Shown piece by piece: positions 29,086 through 41,159 of a stretch of DNA of 64,000 bases (within the stretch, counting starts at the first letter, position 1; each line of letters starts with the position of its first letter). The notes below the pieces were generated by a model. That model was not told where the DNA came from and did no database searches. It was given only the letters and a program-made list of their open reading frames with translations. Source of the DNA: Pyropia yezoensis (lineage: Eukaryota > Rhodophyta > Bangiophyceae > Bangiales > Bangiaceae); NCBI GenBank assembly GCA_009829735.1, contig CM020619.1:15629816-15693815 (forward strand), given 5' to 3'. The position numbers were made by a program, and so were the translations under genes.

Positions 29086-31119
29086 TTGCCGGGGGTGGCG
29101 GCCGCCCGCTCGTGCGGGGGCGCGCGGCGGGACCAAGCAGAGAGAAACGGAGAGACGGGGGGGCAACCACGGCGGCTGCCACCACGTTTGGGTGGCGCAC
29201 CCCGTGGCGGTGCGACGGGGGTGGGCGGGGGGGGCGGGCGGGCGCCCCCCCCCTCCGCGACTCTCTTTGGGGGGCACGGCACCCGCACACACGGAGGATA
29301 TTGTTCCGCCCCCACCACCCCCCCCCCCCCCCCCCCCCCCCCCCAAATTCAATCTCTATGTTCCCAGAATCCGCGGGGCGTCACGCGGCCGCCCCGCTGC
29401 CGCCCTCGGGCGCCACTGCACTCGTCCACGGACGGGCACGAAGACGCACACGCTCCCCACCCCCCCCCCCCCCCCCCCCCCCTCCCACCCCCACTCCCAC
29501 CAGCCGCCACGCGCCACCCCCCCCCCCCCCCCTCCCCGCCCCCCACTGCCACTGCACCCACAAAACTGGCACTGGCCAGCCACGCTGGCGCGTTGCGCTG
29601 CATTCACCCCCCACGCAGCGGTGGCAGCGGGGGCGCTCTGGGCCCCCCCCCCCCCCCCTAGGATAGAGCAAGGTGCCTGCAGGGGGGCCGGCCGGCCGGC
29701 CATCCCCCCAGCCAGCGTCACGCTGCAGCCGCCGCCGCGGCCACACAGACGCCACCCCCCGCGCGCCACGCACCACCACCACCACCCCGCGGGGGGGAAT
29801 GGACCCGCCGTGTGCCCTCCCAGACACAAGCCGAGAGCGTGTGGGGGGGGGGGAAGGGGGGGGGGAAGGGGAGGGGGGGGGGGAGGGGGGCCTGCGCGCC
29901 CCCCGAGGAGGAGGAGGAGGGCCGTCGCTGCACTCGCTCCCCCCCCCCCCCCCCCCCACCCCCCCCCTTCCAGTGATGCTGCCACTGCGCCCGCCCCTTC
30001 TACCTCTCCCTCCCTCCCCCCCGCACCCCCCCCCCCCCCCCCGCTGCTGCTGCTCTACATACCCCCCCCCCCCCCACACACACCCCGGGTGCTGTGTGCA
30101 CAGGGGTGGGGGTCTACCTATACCTACCCTGTACAGTACCTACCTGCCCGTGCCTAGCCGTGCACACTCCCCCCCCCTGCCGCGGTACGTCCCCCCCACC
30201 CCCCCCCCCCCTCCCCCCCCCCGCGGGGGGGGGGGGGTGTGGGTGGCTTTGACCCACCGCCGCCGCCACACGGCCTCGTGCCACCGCCGCCGCCACTCGG
30301 TCCGTGCCGCTGGCGGGCGCCTGCGGCCGCGCGAGCGGCGTCGGCCACGGGTCGGGGGGGGGGTGTGGCCGCAGGCCAGGCCAACCCCAGCCCCCCCCCC
30401 CCCTCCCCCGCCTTCCTTCCCCCAGCGCGACCGCGGCACACACACACACACCCCCCCCCCCCCCGGTCGCCATCGATCGCTGCCGCAACGCACGGCCGGT
30501 GAGCGACACCCCACCCCCCCCCCCTGCCCCCCCCCCCTCCATCCCCCAGGCCTGGTTGTTGCACCACGAAGCCGGGGGGGGGGGGGGGGGTGTACTGTAC
30601 GGGCGGGCGTTGCCACTCCCCCCCCCCCCCCCCTCTTCTCGCGCAACATGCCGCCTCCGGCGGTACATTCAGACCCGCGGGGTGGGGGGGGGGGGGGGGG
30701 GGAGAGGGAGGCCCCGGGGGGGGGGGTGCCAGAGCCAGCGCTCTCCCCCCCCCCCCCCTCCACCCCCCAACCCCTGGCGCCGCTGCTGCTGCCGCCTGCA
30801 TGGGCGCCTGGTGCGCCGCCGTGGAACGGAGAGAGGAGGCGGTGGGTGGGGGGGGGGAAGAGCGGGAGGGCGTGTCCCACCGGGGCCTTGCCTCGCCCCC
30901 ACCCCCGCACCCCCCCCCCCCCCCCCCGCCCCCCCCCCCACGGCCGGCCGTCGCCAGCGGGGGGGGGAGAGGGCGAGAGCGCGGGAGCGATGGAGGCGAG
31001 ATGCATTGAGAGGGGGAGAGAGAAAAAAAAAAAAAAAAAAAAGGGGGGGGAGGGGGAGAGTGGCTGCCCGTCGAGGCGGCGGGGTGTGGGGCGCCACCTG
31101 CGGGGGGGTGCCCCCACGA

Positions 31120-31181
31120 CCACCACCACCACCACCACCACCACCACCACCACCACCACCACCACCACCACCACCACCACC
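31120..31181 (+). repeat. (CAC)n microsatellite followed by (GGC)n
   Basis: About 20 uninterrupted CAC units at 31120-31181, then five GGC units to 31197. Likely polymorphic in length. Confidence 0.85.
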
Positions 31182-32479
31182 GGCGGCGGCGGCGGCGGTG
31201 GCGCGGAGGGGGGAGAGTGGCGCGGCCTCGCGTCGTGGCCGAGCCCCCCATGGACCCGCCACCGGGGGGGGGGGGGGGGGGAACCCCGGGGGGGGTGGGG
31301 GGGGGGGGGTGGGGGGGGGTGTGCGGGGGGTGTGCGGGCATTGGCGCCACCGCGCGGGCCGTGGCGCTGCCGGTCTCTGCCCCGTGGGACCGGCATTGGG
31401 CCGCAAGGGGGGCCGGTGGGAGGGGGAGGGGAGGGGCGCGCCGCGGCGACGTGACGGCAAGCCGCGGCGGGGGGGGCGGGGCCGGGGGGGGGGGGGGGTT
31501 TGGGTGGGGGTGGGCGGCCTGTGTACCTACCGGGCTGGGCTTCTCTGTCCACCGCCCGCGGCGGCGCCGTGCCCGTGGGGGTGTGGCACTGCGTCTTGAG
31601 GGAGAGAGGGGCCGCACCCCTCCCCCCCCCCCCACCCCCACCCCCTCGCGACGTCACCCCAACGCCGCCCAGTCCCCCCCCCCCGACCCACCACCTCCCC
31701 CCCCCCCCCCCCCCCCCCCCCCCCGCTGCCTTTTGTGTCTTTTGTTGTCGTCTCTCTTGTCTCGAGCGCTCCCTCCCCCCCTGCCCGCTGGCCTCTCTCT
31801 CTCCCCCGGTTGGGTCTCCCCCGCGCCCTGGAGGAGCGTATACCCCCACACACCCCCGCCCCGCCTCGTCGGGGTATCTCCGCCCCCCGGGGTGGTGCGT
31901 CTGCCGCCACACCGCCTGGTGGGGGAGCGGCGGTTGGGGGGGGCGGGGGGGGGGGGGGGGGGAAGCAGGGGGAGGACGCAAGGGGAGCGGCGCCACTGGC
32001 GTTTGTGCCCCCGGCGGTGGGTGCTTGGGGGGGGGGGGGGGGGGGGTGGGGGGGGGCAAGGCGTTAGGGGGGGGGGGGGCCGCGGTGGAGTGGCGGAGCA
32101 CCTGCTCGCCGAGCAGGGGGGGCAGCCGCGCGTGCTGCGCAAGGGGCGGCCGCCGCGGCCGCCGCTGCGGTAGCCAGCGGCGGCGGCGGCTGCCGACGAC
32201 CGCCGCTCGCTGCGCACCCACGGCCGCGCGTCTGGCTGGCGGCACCGGGCGGCCCCCCCCGCCCCCCCCTCCCCCCCCGCCCCCGCCCCCCCAACCTCCC
32301 CCTGCTGTACGTACGCCCCCCGCCTGCGGTAGCGGGTGCGTCCCCCACCACTCCACCCCCCCCCCCCCCCCCCCCCCCCGCTCCCCCTCGACCGTGGGGA
32401 GCAGTCTCACTGCCGGGCGGCAAGGCGTGGGGTCCGCCCGCCCCCCCCCCCCCCTCCCGCGCGCCCCTGTCTTGTCAAC

Positions 32480-32626
32480 ATGCCGCTCCTCGCGGCGGCG
32501 TCGGCGGCGGTGGCGGCGGCATGGGCGGCGGGGGCGGGCGCCCCCGCCGCCGGCGGGCTGGGGGGGGGGCCCCTGGGGGGGGCGGCGGCCAATGCGTCTG
32601 CGGGCGCCACCGCTGCCGTCCGCAGC

Positions 32627-32671
<45 letters not shown>

Positions 32672-35600
32672 GCGACGGCGGCGGCGGGCGCGTCGCCCGC
32701 CGCCGCTGCCGCTGCCGGCGGCGGCACGGCGGTGGGGGCCATTGTCGACGGCGCCGCGGCGGCGGCGGTGGAGGCGGTGCCCGGCGGGGGCCACGCCGGC
32801 TTCCAGCTGCAGGGCGGGGACATTATCATGCTGCTCCTCACCATGACCGTCCTGCTGCGGCTGTTCAACCACCACTACGTGCACCTGCCATCGGCGATTA
32901 TGATGAGCCTGGGGAGCATCACGTGCACGGGGGCGCTGCTGCTGGTGGGGCTGCTGCCCAACGTGGACATGGGCTTTGCGCTCGCGGGGCTGCGCGACTT
33001 TTTGATGAACTTTCCCGACCTGCTGCTCAAGTACATGCTCGGCTTTTTGCTCTTTGCGGCCGCCATTGAGGTGGACCTCCGCGCCCTCCGCCGCATCCGC
33101 ACGACGGTCATTGCGCTCAGCGTCTTTACGACCGCCATCAGCTGTGGCATTGTGTCGGTGCTGACGTGGCTGCTGCTGCGGCGGATATGCCCAATGGACT
33201 TTGCGTGGTGCCTGCTCTTTGGCGCCATTGTGTCGCCGACCGACCCGGTGGCGGTCATGTCCCTGCTGTCCGCCAAGCCCGACCTCATCCCGGCGTCCAC
33301 CCGCTACTTTGTGCTCGGCGAGTCCCTCTTCAACGACGCCGTCGGGGTGGTGTTGTACCTGGTGTTTGTCGAGACGGTGGAGAAGCCAGACATGCCCATC
33401 GTGGAGGTGTGGCGCCTCTTCTTCCGCGGCTTTGGCCTCGAGTGCCTGTCGGGTATTGGCATTGGGCTGGTGCTGTCGTGGCTGGCCTACTCGGCCATCC
33501 AGACGCTGGACGACTCGCTGCTGGAAATCACCATCAGCATCGTCCTCGTCGGCAATATCAACCTGGCTTGCAACTACTTCCACGCGTCCATCCCGCTGGC
33601 GTCGGTGACGGCGGGGCTGTTTATCGGCAACTATGGGGTGGCCTACGCGATGAGCGACGACACGTCGGCGCTCTTTCACCAGCTGTGGAAGTTCCTGGAC
33701 GAGACCCTCAACAGCGTGCTCTTCCTCCTCGTCGGCGCGGCGGACCTGTTTTGGAACCCCCAGGACATTGGGCTGATCCCCTACGCCATGGTCATGGTGG
33801 CCACCATTGCCATCAGCCTGTTTGCACGCATCATCAGCGTGGCCGCGCCGCTGCTGTCCATCGTGGCCCTCGAGGTCGTGACGGGCAAGCGGCTGCGCCA
33901 CCGGTCGGTGCGCTACCGCGGCGGCACCATCGCGGTGCTGACCTGGGGCGGCGTCCGGGGGGGCATCTCGATTGCGCTCGCGCTGGGGGTGCCAGACGCG
34001 TTTGTCAAGCACGCCGTGCCGGGGCACATGACGTACGGGCAGCTCATTTTCCTCATGACCTTCACGCTGGTCGTCTTTTCCATCTGTGGGCAAGGCCTGC
34101 TGTTTGAGACGGTCGTCAAGCTTATCGAGGACATGAGCTACACCTTCCTCCCCCACGGGGGGCTGTCCACCTTTAAGAGTTCCATGTCCCTGGCGTTTGA
34201 CCAAGACTCGGCCATCAGTGGGGACGGCCGCGACTGGGGGCTCCTGCCGCACTCTGACTCGTGGGCGGACGAGGAGGTGGGGGGCCTCCCAGGGAGCGCC
34301 CCTTTCATCACCGACATGGCGCGGGGGGGGGTCAACCTCTACTCGGAGGAGGGCATGGGCCACCAGGGGGTGCTGTCGCCACCCCAACCGCCATCATCCG
34401 CGGCGGCCGTTGCGGCTGCGTCCGTGTCGGCAACGGCTGCGGCCGCGTCCGCGGCGGCCGCGGCAATGGCGGCGCCGGGTGCGCCAATGCTCGCTGCGCG
34501 CCATGGCGGCTCGGCGCCGCCCACCCCACGGGGCATTGCGCAGCTGTCGAGCGGCATTGTGGAAGGGCTGGCTGGCCTGGGCGGCCTCGCCAGCTTTGGC
34601 GAGCGCTCCCCACCCGTACCGCCGGGGGGTGGACTGCCCACCACCGCGGCAGCAGCAGGGGGCGCTGGCGGGGTGGGCGGCGCGCTCGCTCCACCGCTGC
34701 CGGCCCTCTCGCTGGCAATGCCGGCGGGGCCAGAGGGTGGCGCGACGCAGCAGGCGGCGGCCCCCCCCCCTGTCGAAGACCCATCGCTGGCATCGTTGTT
34801 GTCCCTGCCGGTGGGCGCCACGTGGGTGGGTGACGGCCCGCCGCCAGTGTCTGCGCCCGCGGCGGCGTCGACGCAGGGCGGCGGCGGCCGGCGTCAGCGC
34901 AACTTTTATTCCCCCCCTGACTCGGTGGACGACGCCACAGACGACGACGACGACGATGACGGGGGCAGCCTGGTGCGTCACCAAGCGGCAGGTGGCCTCA
35001 GGCGGTCTGTGTCCAACCACTCTACGGGCTCCTCGCTGGCGGGCGACAGCATGGACGGACGCTCGTCGCTCGGCGGCCGTTCATTCACCAATCGCTCCGT
35101 CGGGGGGCGCTCCTTTATTGGCGGCAACAGCGGCTCCATCTTTGGCCGCGGCGGCGGTGGCGGCGGCGGCGGCGGCCACCAGTCGATCCACGGCGGGCGT
35201 CACGGGGGCGGCGGTGGGGGGGGGTCTGCCCACAGCGGGGGGGGGGGGCACCAGCGGCGCTCGTCGTCGACGTTTGAGGACATGGAGCCACTGGCGCAGC
35301 TGCCCAACGTGGGCGACTTCCTCGGCGGCCTCAAGCGCAATAGTAGCCAATACCTGTCGACGCTCCTCCCGCGTCGGCGACGGGGTGGGGGTGGGGGCGG
35401 CGGCGGCGGTGGGGGCGGCAGCGGGGCGGGCCTTCCCGCCGGGCCCGGGGCGGCGGGGGGGTTCCCCCACTACCCAGGGGGCGTTGGCGGCAGCAGCCTG
35501 GCCGACGACCGCGACGGCGACGGCATGGCCGCCGATGGCGGCGAGTGGATGCCCGACGATGGAGGCGGCGGCGGCGGCGGCGGCGGCGGCCTCCGCCGCA

Positions 35601-35932
35601 GCATGACCGCCCCTGTGGGCAGCGCCCTTGTCTCCCGCCGCTCCTACCGCCGCACCGGCGCGGGGGACGGTGGCGGCGGGGGCGGCGGCGGCGGCGGGGC
35701 GCCACCGGCCGCCGTGGCCGCCGGCACCCCCGGGGCGGGGCGGCCGCCCCCCTATGACGCGGGAGGGGGGAGCGACTCGCCCGCGTCGCCGGTCGTCAGT
35801 GGCGACGGGCTGGAAGACCTGGAGGAGCCGCGCGGGGGGGCGGGGGGGGCGGTCCATAGGGAGGGGGGCGCCGGGGGGGCAGACGAGGAGGACGGGTCTG
35901 CGTCCCGCCCGCTGCCGTCGCCTCAGCGGTGA
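32480..35932 (+). CDS. CPA1-family Na+(K+)/H+ antiporter with long cytosolic tail
   Basis: 1150-aa membrane protein exchanging monovalent cations for protons. ATG 32480 is the first ATG after a C-rich leader. Residues 1-110 are Ala/Gly low complexity. The transport core spans ~112-555 with about a dozen hydrophobic segments. Key sites: GAIVSPTDPVAVM (~248-260), GESLFNDAVGVVLY with the Asn-Asp pair N285-D286, and TWGGVRGGISIALAL with R493. These are the CPA1 ion-binding and conserved arginine motifs. The ~595-residue tail after LIEDMS is Gly/Ala/Ser/Pro-rich with Gly runs, an acidic patch (DDATDDDDDDDGG) and Ser/Arg repeats (SLGGRSF, SVGGRSF). It could be regulatory, but I see no nucleotide-binding domain. 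CPA1/NhaP/SOS1 type is secure; the membrane (plasma or vacuolar) cannot be told from sequence. Confidence 0.88.
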
Positions 35933-36630
35933 GGTGGTGTGGGGGAAAGCGGGCTTTGAGGCACGGCGGGCGGGGTGTAAAGGTTGCATGAGAATCGAAT
36001 GGCGTTGCATGGTGGAGAAGGTGGCCGCTGCTGGGAGGGGGGTGGGGGGGGGGTGCTGGTGTGAGCGGCTGGGCACCCGCCGCAGGGGTGGGAGGGCGGG
36101 GTGTGATGGTGGGCCGGTGGAGACTGGGTGCGGCACACGCCCACCCACGCGACTGTGCCGCCGGGCAGGGGGGGGGGGGGGGAGCGGCCGTCCCGTTTTC
36201 CCCCCCGCAGTGGCAAAACGCACGCACCCCCGCACGGGCTCGCCCACCGGAGGGGGCGCCGCCGCCTCGGCGCTGCCGCCGGCGCCGCCGTCCACGCTGC
36301 AGCGCGGCTGTCATCGTCGCCACCGGGGGCCCGCCGGCGCCGACCATAGGGCCATTGAATAAGAGTCTGCTGTCTATGAATGCCGCCGCCGCCACCGTCG
36401 CCGCCGCCGTTCCCCCCTCCTCGCCTCTCGCCCCCCCCCCACCCCTCCAAAATACAAAGTCATACTGCTGCTGCCAGCGCCCGACCCCGCCCGCCCGCCG
36501 CCATAATCGCGACGCCACTCCCTCCCCCTCCCCCCCTCCCCACCCACCCACCCCCGACACCTCGCCAGTCCCCGTCTTGCGCGGCGCCCCACCGCCGGTG
36601 CTGCCGTCCGCAACAAGGTACCGGCACTTG
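35933..36630. other. Convergent intergenic region
   Basis: About 700 bp between the ends of the antiporter (+) and the SOD gene (-). Purine-rich on + near the antiporter, then C-rich. It must hold both 3' UTRs; no polyadenylation motif stands out and no gene seen. Confidence 0.45.
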
Positions 36631-37398
36631 CTACTCTGTCTCTGGCACGTCGCCGTCGCCGTCCTCCTCGGGGGCGGGCGTAGTCGCGGCGGGCGGCGGC
36701 GACGGCGGCGGCGCCGGCGGCTCCACCTGCCGGTACCCGATAATGCCCTGCGCCAGGCGGGCGCCCGCGTTGCCCGTCGGCTGCCCCCCATCGTCCATGG
36801 CCGCGTGGAGGATGATGCTGCGGCCGACCACCCGCTCCAGCACCACCCGCCCGTTAAAGCCCGCCCACGCCACCACCCCCGCCGCGTTGGACTCGAGGTT
36901 CCCCATGTCCCCCTCGTGGTGCGCGCCGCTCCCCCCCTCGGTGGCGTCCTCTGCCATGACCGCAAAGATGCTCTCGGGGAGGCCGTGGGGCATGCCCGGC
37001 ACGGAGCTGTAGTGGCCGCCCGCCGACTTGCCGTCCCGCCTCGCCACGTCCCCAAACGTGTGGATGTGGAAGCCGTGGGCGGTCGCCGGCGGCAGGCCGC
37101 TGACGTTGGCCTCGATGCGCGTCACGCACGCGGCGGTGCCGCCGGCGGTCATCCAGACGGGGGAGAAGGCGACAGAGCCGCCGACGGCCTCATTGCCGGC
37201 GGTGCCGACGAGCGTGGCGGTCAGGGGGGGGAGGCTCCCACAGCGGGCCGCGTCCAGGGCGCCGGCGAGGCGGGCGCCCCAGGGGGTGTCGCTCACCACC
37301 GCCGCCCCGGCGGGCCGCGCGGGCGCACCCGCCGCCACGACGGCCAAGGTGGCGCCAATGACCGCGGCGGCGGCGGCGTGCAACGGCCGGGGAATCAT
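36631..37398 (-). CDS. Secreted Cu/Zn superoxide dismutase
   Basis: 255-aa precursor; converts superoxide to oxygen and hydrogen peroxide, probably outside the cell or in the secretory route. ATG 37398 gives MIPRPLHAAAAAVIGATLAVV, a plausible signal peptide; the frame upstream is Pro-rich and not protein-like. All metal ligands can be placed: H111 and H113 (HGFHIH), H129 (GGH, bridging), H138, H161 and D164 (HHEGDMGN) and H198 (IILH). The two cysteines that form the usual SOD1 disulfide are absent: the first region reads FGDVARRDG and the second ARLAQGIIGY, where ACGVIG is typical. Two other cysteines (C53, C91) may pair instead. A Pro/acidic tail (EEDGDGDVPETE) follows the fold. Single exon. 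Confidence 0.9.
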   Translation of the reverse strand: MIPRPLHAAAAAVIGATLAVVAAGAPARPAGAAVVSDTPWGARLAGALDAARCGSLPPLTATLVGTAGNEAVGGSVAFSPVWMTAGGTAACVTRIEANVSGLPPATAHGFHIHTFGDVARRDGKSAGGHYSSVPGMPHGLPESIFAVMAEDATEGGSGAHHEGDMGNLESNAAGVVAWAGFNGRVVLERVVGRSIILHAAMDDGGQPTGNAGARLAQGIIGYRQVEPPAPPPSPPPAATTPAPEEDGDGDVPETE

Positions 37399-39265
37399 GG
37401 TGAAGGGTGTCAAGGGGGGGGGGGCAGGAGGAGGAGAATTAGGAATGAGGGGGACACAGGACACGTCAAGGGGTGGGGGGGGAGGAGGGAAAGTAGAGAA
37501 AAGAGGTACACAGGCCAGGTAAGGAGCGCAAGGGCGGAGGACTCGAGGAAAGAGCGGGAAGGGGGGGGGGGGGGGAGGGGGACGATGGACCCGTCCCGCC
37601 GGAGTGGATCGTATGGCCACGTCGCTGTGCGTCGTTGGCGGGTGAAGGACACCGCGGTGGGGGGGCGGGCGGGGTCGCGTCGGCTAATGGGGATAAGAGG
37701 GCAAGCAGGCGGGGGAAGGGAAGAGCGTGTATGTAGCCGCGTCGTGTTGGCACTCGCCCCCCGACAGCGAGCCCACGGGTGTGTGTGGGGTGGGCGGCGG
37801 CAGGGGGTTATGGCGATGGCGTCTGTTGCCCAAAAGGCGCGGAGCGGGGGGGGGGGAGGGTGGTCGCGGAGGGCGTCGCCGTGCGTGGGCGTTTGGCCAC
37901 GCCCGCCGTGCCTGACGCGCCCACGCTGCCAGAGCTGGACGAGGGGTGTGGATGCCGTAGCGACGGCTGGGGCGCCCCGCGCGGGGCGACCACCGACGGG
38001 CTCGTCTGCCGCCCACCCCCCCCCCAAAGGTTGGCTGAGTGGGGGGGTGGACGTCGCACCGCCTGTCCGGCCGCCCCCCCCTCTCCTCGAGGCCCCACCG
38101 CCAGCCGCAATCATTGGGGGGGGATGATGATCATCGCTCCAACCCCCCCTCCCCCCCCGCGCGAAGGCGTAGAACCCCCGCCCTCTCGCGTCGACTATAT
38201 AGCCACCCAATACGTAGCGGGGCGGCACCCGCACCCTCTTCCTCCCTGGGAGCGCCGCGACGCGACGGCGGCAGCGTGTGTGTCAGAGTGAAAATGCCGC
38301 CGTGCCAACCACCCCACCCCGCCACTGGCGGCCCTTCCCCCTCTTCCCGTGCCACTGCCCTGTCCCCTTGGCGTCGAGACGCAGAGAGGGGTGTGTCTGC
38401 GCGCACACACACACCCTTGACGAATTCGAGGAACCTCCAAACAGCAGGCGCTGGGAGCAAGAGGACGAGACGGGGAGGGGGCGCGGGTGACAGAGACGCC
38501 CCCCACCCCCCCCCCACCCCGCACAAATGTCAAGCATTGTTTGCGAGAGGCGGACGTGGACGAGCGACCGTCCTTTCAAAGGTCACGTAGCGGGCGGCAG
38601 CCCGGTGGGGGGTCCACGTCACTCCCCGAGTGCTGTGAGAGGTGGGGGGGGGGCACGGAGCGGGGCAACCGCCCCGGCTTGCTTGTGCCTCGCAGGGTGG
38701 CAGCGCTACGTACCATGGTGCAAGTGGGATCTCACCGTGACGGAGGGGTGCTCAGCCTGATCCACAGAGAGGTGGGAACGAGTTTTCTCGTAGATATCCG
38801 ATACCCCCCCCTCTCGATGCGGTCGGACGTGCGAGCGCACGCAGTCAAAGTAGGACCGCATCTTCGGGCAGGCCACTTTGGTTCAGCAAACTGGCACAAC
38901 TACGGTCTGCATGCGGCCAGAAATGCAGACATAAGCATGCCACAACAGACAGACACTCCTGAGCTGTTGTGGACTTGGAGGAGTCATCCCACACAATGGG
39001 AGATCCGCCGCAGGTTTTCCAAAATCAACGGAGTTGTAACGGAACTACTAACAATTACTGCTGCTGACGGTTTCGTTGCCTGTCTACAGCCTCACCAGCT
39101 CGTCTTCTCGACACGGCCACCGCACGCGACCTGTCCCGACCGCTGCCGTCTACCCCTCGTCTGTGCGTCGCTTTTCCTGTCCCACCGGTGCTGTCCCGGA
39201 CTCATTCGTGGCCTTGTGGACGTCCTCTTTCTTGCGCCGCCCACCGGCCTCCTGGTCTCCGGGCC
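37399..39265. other. Divergent promoter region between SOD and Herp-like genes
   Basis: 1.87 kb between divergent starts. A TATATAG lies at 38196-38202. GC drops near 38750-39110. Open frames overlap but none has protein-like composition. No RNA gene seen. Confidence 0.4.
38196..38202. promoter_or_regulatory. Isolated TATA-like sequence
   Basis: TATATAG (within CTATATAG) in a GC-rich divergent promoter region. It is 800 bp from the SOD start and 1060 bp from the Herp-like start, so its use by either is uncertain. Confidence 0.25.
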
Positions 39266-41128
39266 ATGGACGGCGCCCCTGCTGCTGACGCGGCCGACGC
39301 GACGCCGCCCGCGGGCACAGCAGTGGCTGCCGATGGTGCGCCCCCATCGGGCGGCGCTGACGGGCCTCCGCAGGCTGCCCTCCACGGGGATGACCACCCT
39401 TCGCGGGGAGGTGGCCCTGGCGGGGGTGCCCCTCCGGCGGCTGCCGCCGCGCAGACGCCGGGGTCGACCCCCGCGCCGGCCACTGACGCTGCTGCTGCCA
39501 ATGGTGAAGGCGGCGGTTCGGGTTCTTCCAGTGCCGCGGTCCCTTCCGCCGTCGCCGCCGCCGCCGCCGCAGCCGCCGCCGCCACCGCCGCCTCCACACC
39601 GTCTATGCCCCTCGTCGTGACGCTGATTGTCAAGAACCCTGGCGCGCGTGGCGCGCGGCCGCCGCTGCGGTTAGAGGTGCCCCTCGACGGGACTAGTATT
39701 GCGGGGGTGAAGCAAGCACTGACGGGGCTGGTACCAGGCGCGCCGCCGGTGAGCGCTCAGCGGCTTATTTTTGCGGGGCATCTTTTGAAGAATGGACAGA
39801 GTAGGTGGTGGAGGTGGGGGGGGGGGGTCGGCGCCAACTCTCGGTGGGCCCGGCCGCGGGGCTGTTGATTTTTCCTGATCATCTCTCTTCTTTGTTGTGC
39901 AGCTTGGACGGCATGATGCTGTCCGTTGTGGAGCCGTCTGGTCGTGGGAGGACCGAGCAACATCTGACTTGCACGTTGCGCTTTTGCGGTTGATTCATTG
40001 CCTGCTTCTGTCTGTTGCGCTACTCCCGGCCCTCCTCTTTCCCACTGGGTCGACGCGGGTAGCTCTATCCGACGTCCTCGCGACCTGTAATGTTGCCGAA
40101 CCGCAGACGTTTCACCTGGTTGTCCACCCTTCCAACTCTGCTCCCCCCATACCCCCTTTGCCCCCCCCCTCTGCTGTTCCCGCTGGCGGCGGTGCGGGGG
40201 GAGCCCCCCCTGCCCCCCCCGGTGGGGCTCCCATTTCGCCGTGGAGCGTGCCGCCGGCGCCCGCCGCCCCGGCCGGCGGCGCGGCCTTCTTTCCTGACAT
40301 GCCCGGCGTCCACGGGGCCAACCCGTTCCTGACCCCTCCCGCGGTGCCGCCGCCTGTCCCCGGCGGCGCATTTGCGCCGCCGCTGCTGCCGCCGCTGCTG
40401 CCACCGTTGCCCCTCTATCCTACCGACGGGGACGGGGCCGCCATTGACGCAGCCGTGACCGCTGCTGTCGCCGCCGCCGTCGCTGCCGCCGCTGATGCCG
40501 AGGCTGCCGCCGCCGCCATATACGCGCCCTACCCGGGGGGGGGCGCCGCTGCGTACACACCGGCTCATGGATTTCCTGCCGGCGGGGTCGGCTACGTGCC
40601 GCCTCTGCCTGGCGGGACACCCTCGGCTGCCGGGAATCCGCCAGGCACCGGAAGGTACCCGTCCCCAGCCACCGCTGGCGGGTATCTGCCCACCGCGGCA
40701 GGCGCGTACCCGCCTGCCGCGGCTGGCGCGTACCCGCCTGCCGCGGCTGGCGCGTACCCGCCTCTTGCCGCCGGTGCGTACGTGCCTGCGGGCGGGCCGG
40801 GCGTCGCGCTGCCGCCCCAGGCCGCCACCCGGTGGGCAGACCACCTGAATGCCCAGCGGTTGGCTTTCCGGGCTGCATTTGACCGCGCGCGTGAAGCTAC
40901 GGGCCGCGCTCCTGGGGGAGCCCCTGATCAAGGGGCGCGCCCAGATGGCTGGGGGGGTGTGCATCATGCGGCTGCTGACGTGGCAGGTCGGGGCGGGCAA
41001 GGAGGTGGAGTACCCGTCCCTGCCGCTGGCGTGGCGCCTGATGTTGGTGTCGGCGTCGGCGGTGGCGGCGCGGAGGGGCGCGCCGCCCCACCGCCTGGGG
41101 GTGGTCATGCCGGTGGTGGCGTGGGTGG

Positions 41129-41159
<31 letters not shown>

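Larger units (their letters stand above)
28644..32479. other. Homopolymer-rich gene desert
   Basis: Nearly 4 kb dominated by long C and G runs (for example C 29318-29344, C around 29461-29481, mixed G blocks 31265-31320 and 32029-32056), a 20-base A run at 31023-31042 and a (CAC)n microsatellite. Very long ORFs exist here on both strands but are Pro/Gly/Arg/His strings, the usual artefact of GC homopolymers. The right end (32340-32479) is the leader of the antiporter gene. The left end holds the right member of the outward-facing fragment pair. Confidence 0.55.

Noticed and set aside
31116..31197. (CAC)n as a CRISPR-like or satellite array
   Set aside because: Simple 3-bp microsatellite without spacers; eukaryotic context.
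29673..31454. 593-aa + ORF in the low-complexity block
   Set aside because: Composed of Pro, Gly and Thr runs from poly-C, poly-G and CAC repeats.
30140..34387. 1415-aa minus-strand ORF
   Set aside because: Covers the homopolymer desert and the complement of the antiporter; its sequence is Pro/Arg/His/Gln strings mirroring the + strand codons.
36061..38127. 688-aa + ORF opposite SOD
   Set aside because: Shadow of the SOD frame; the minus frame carries all metal-binding motifs.
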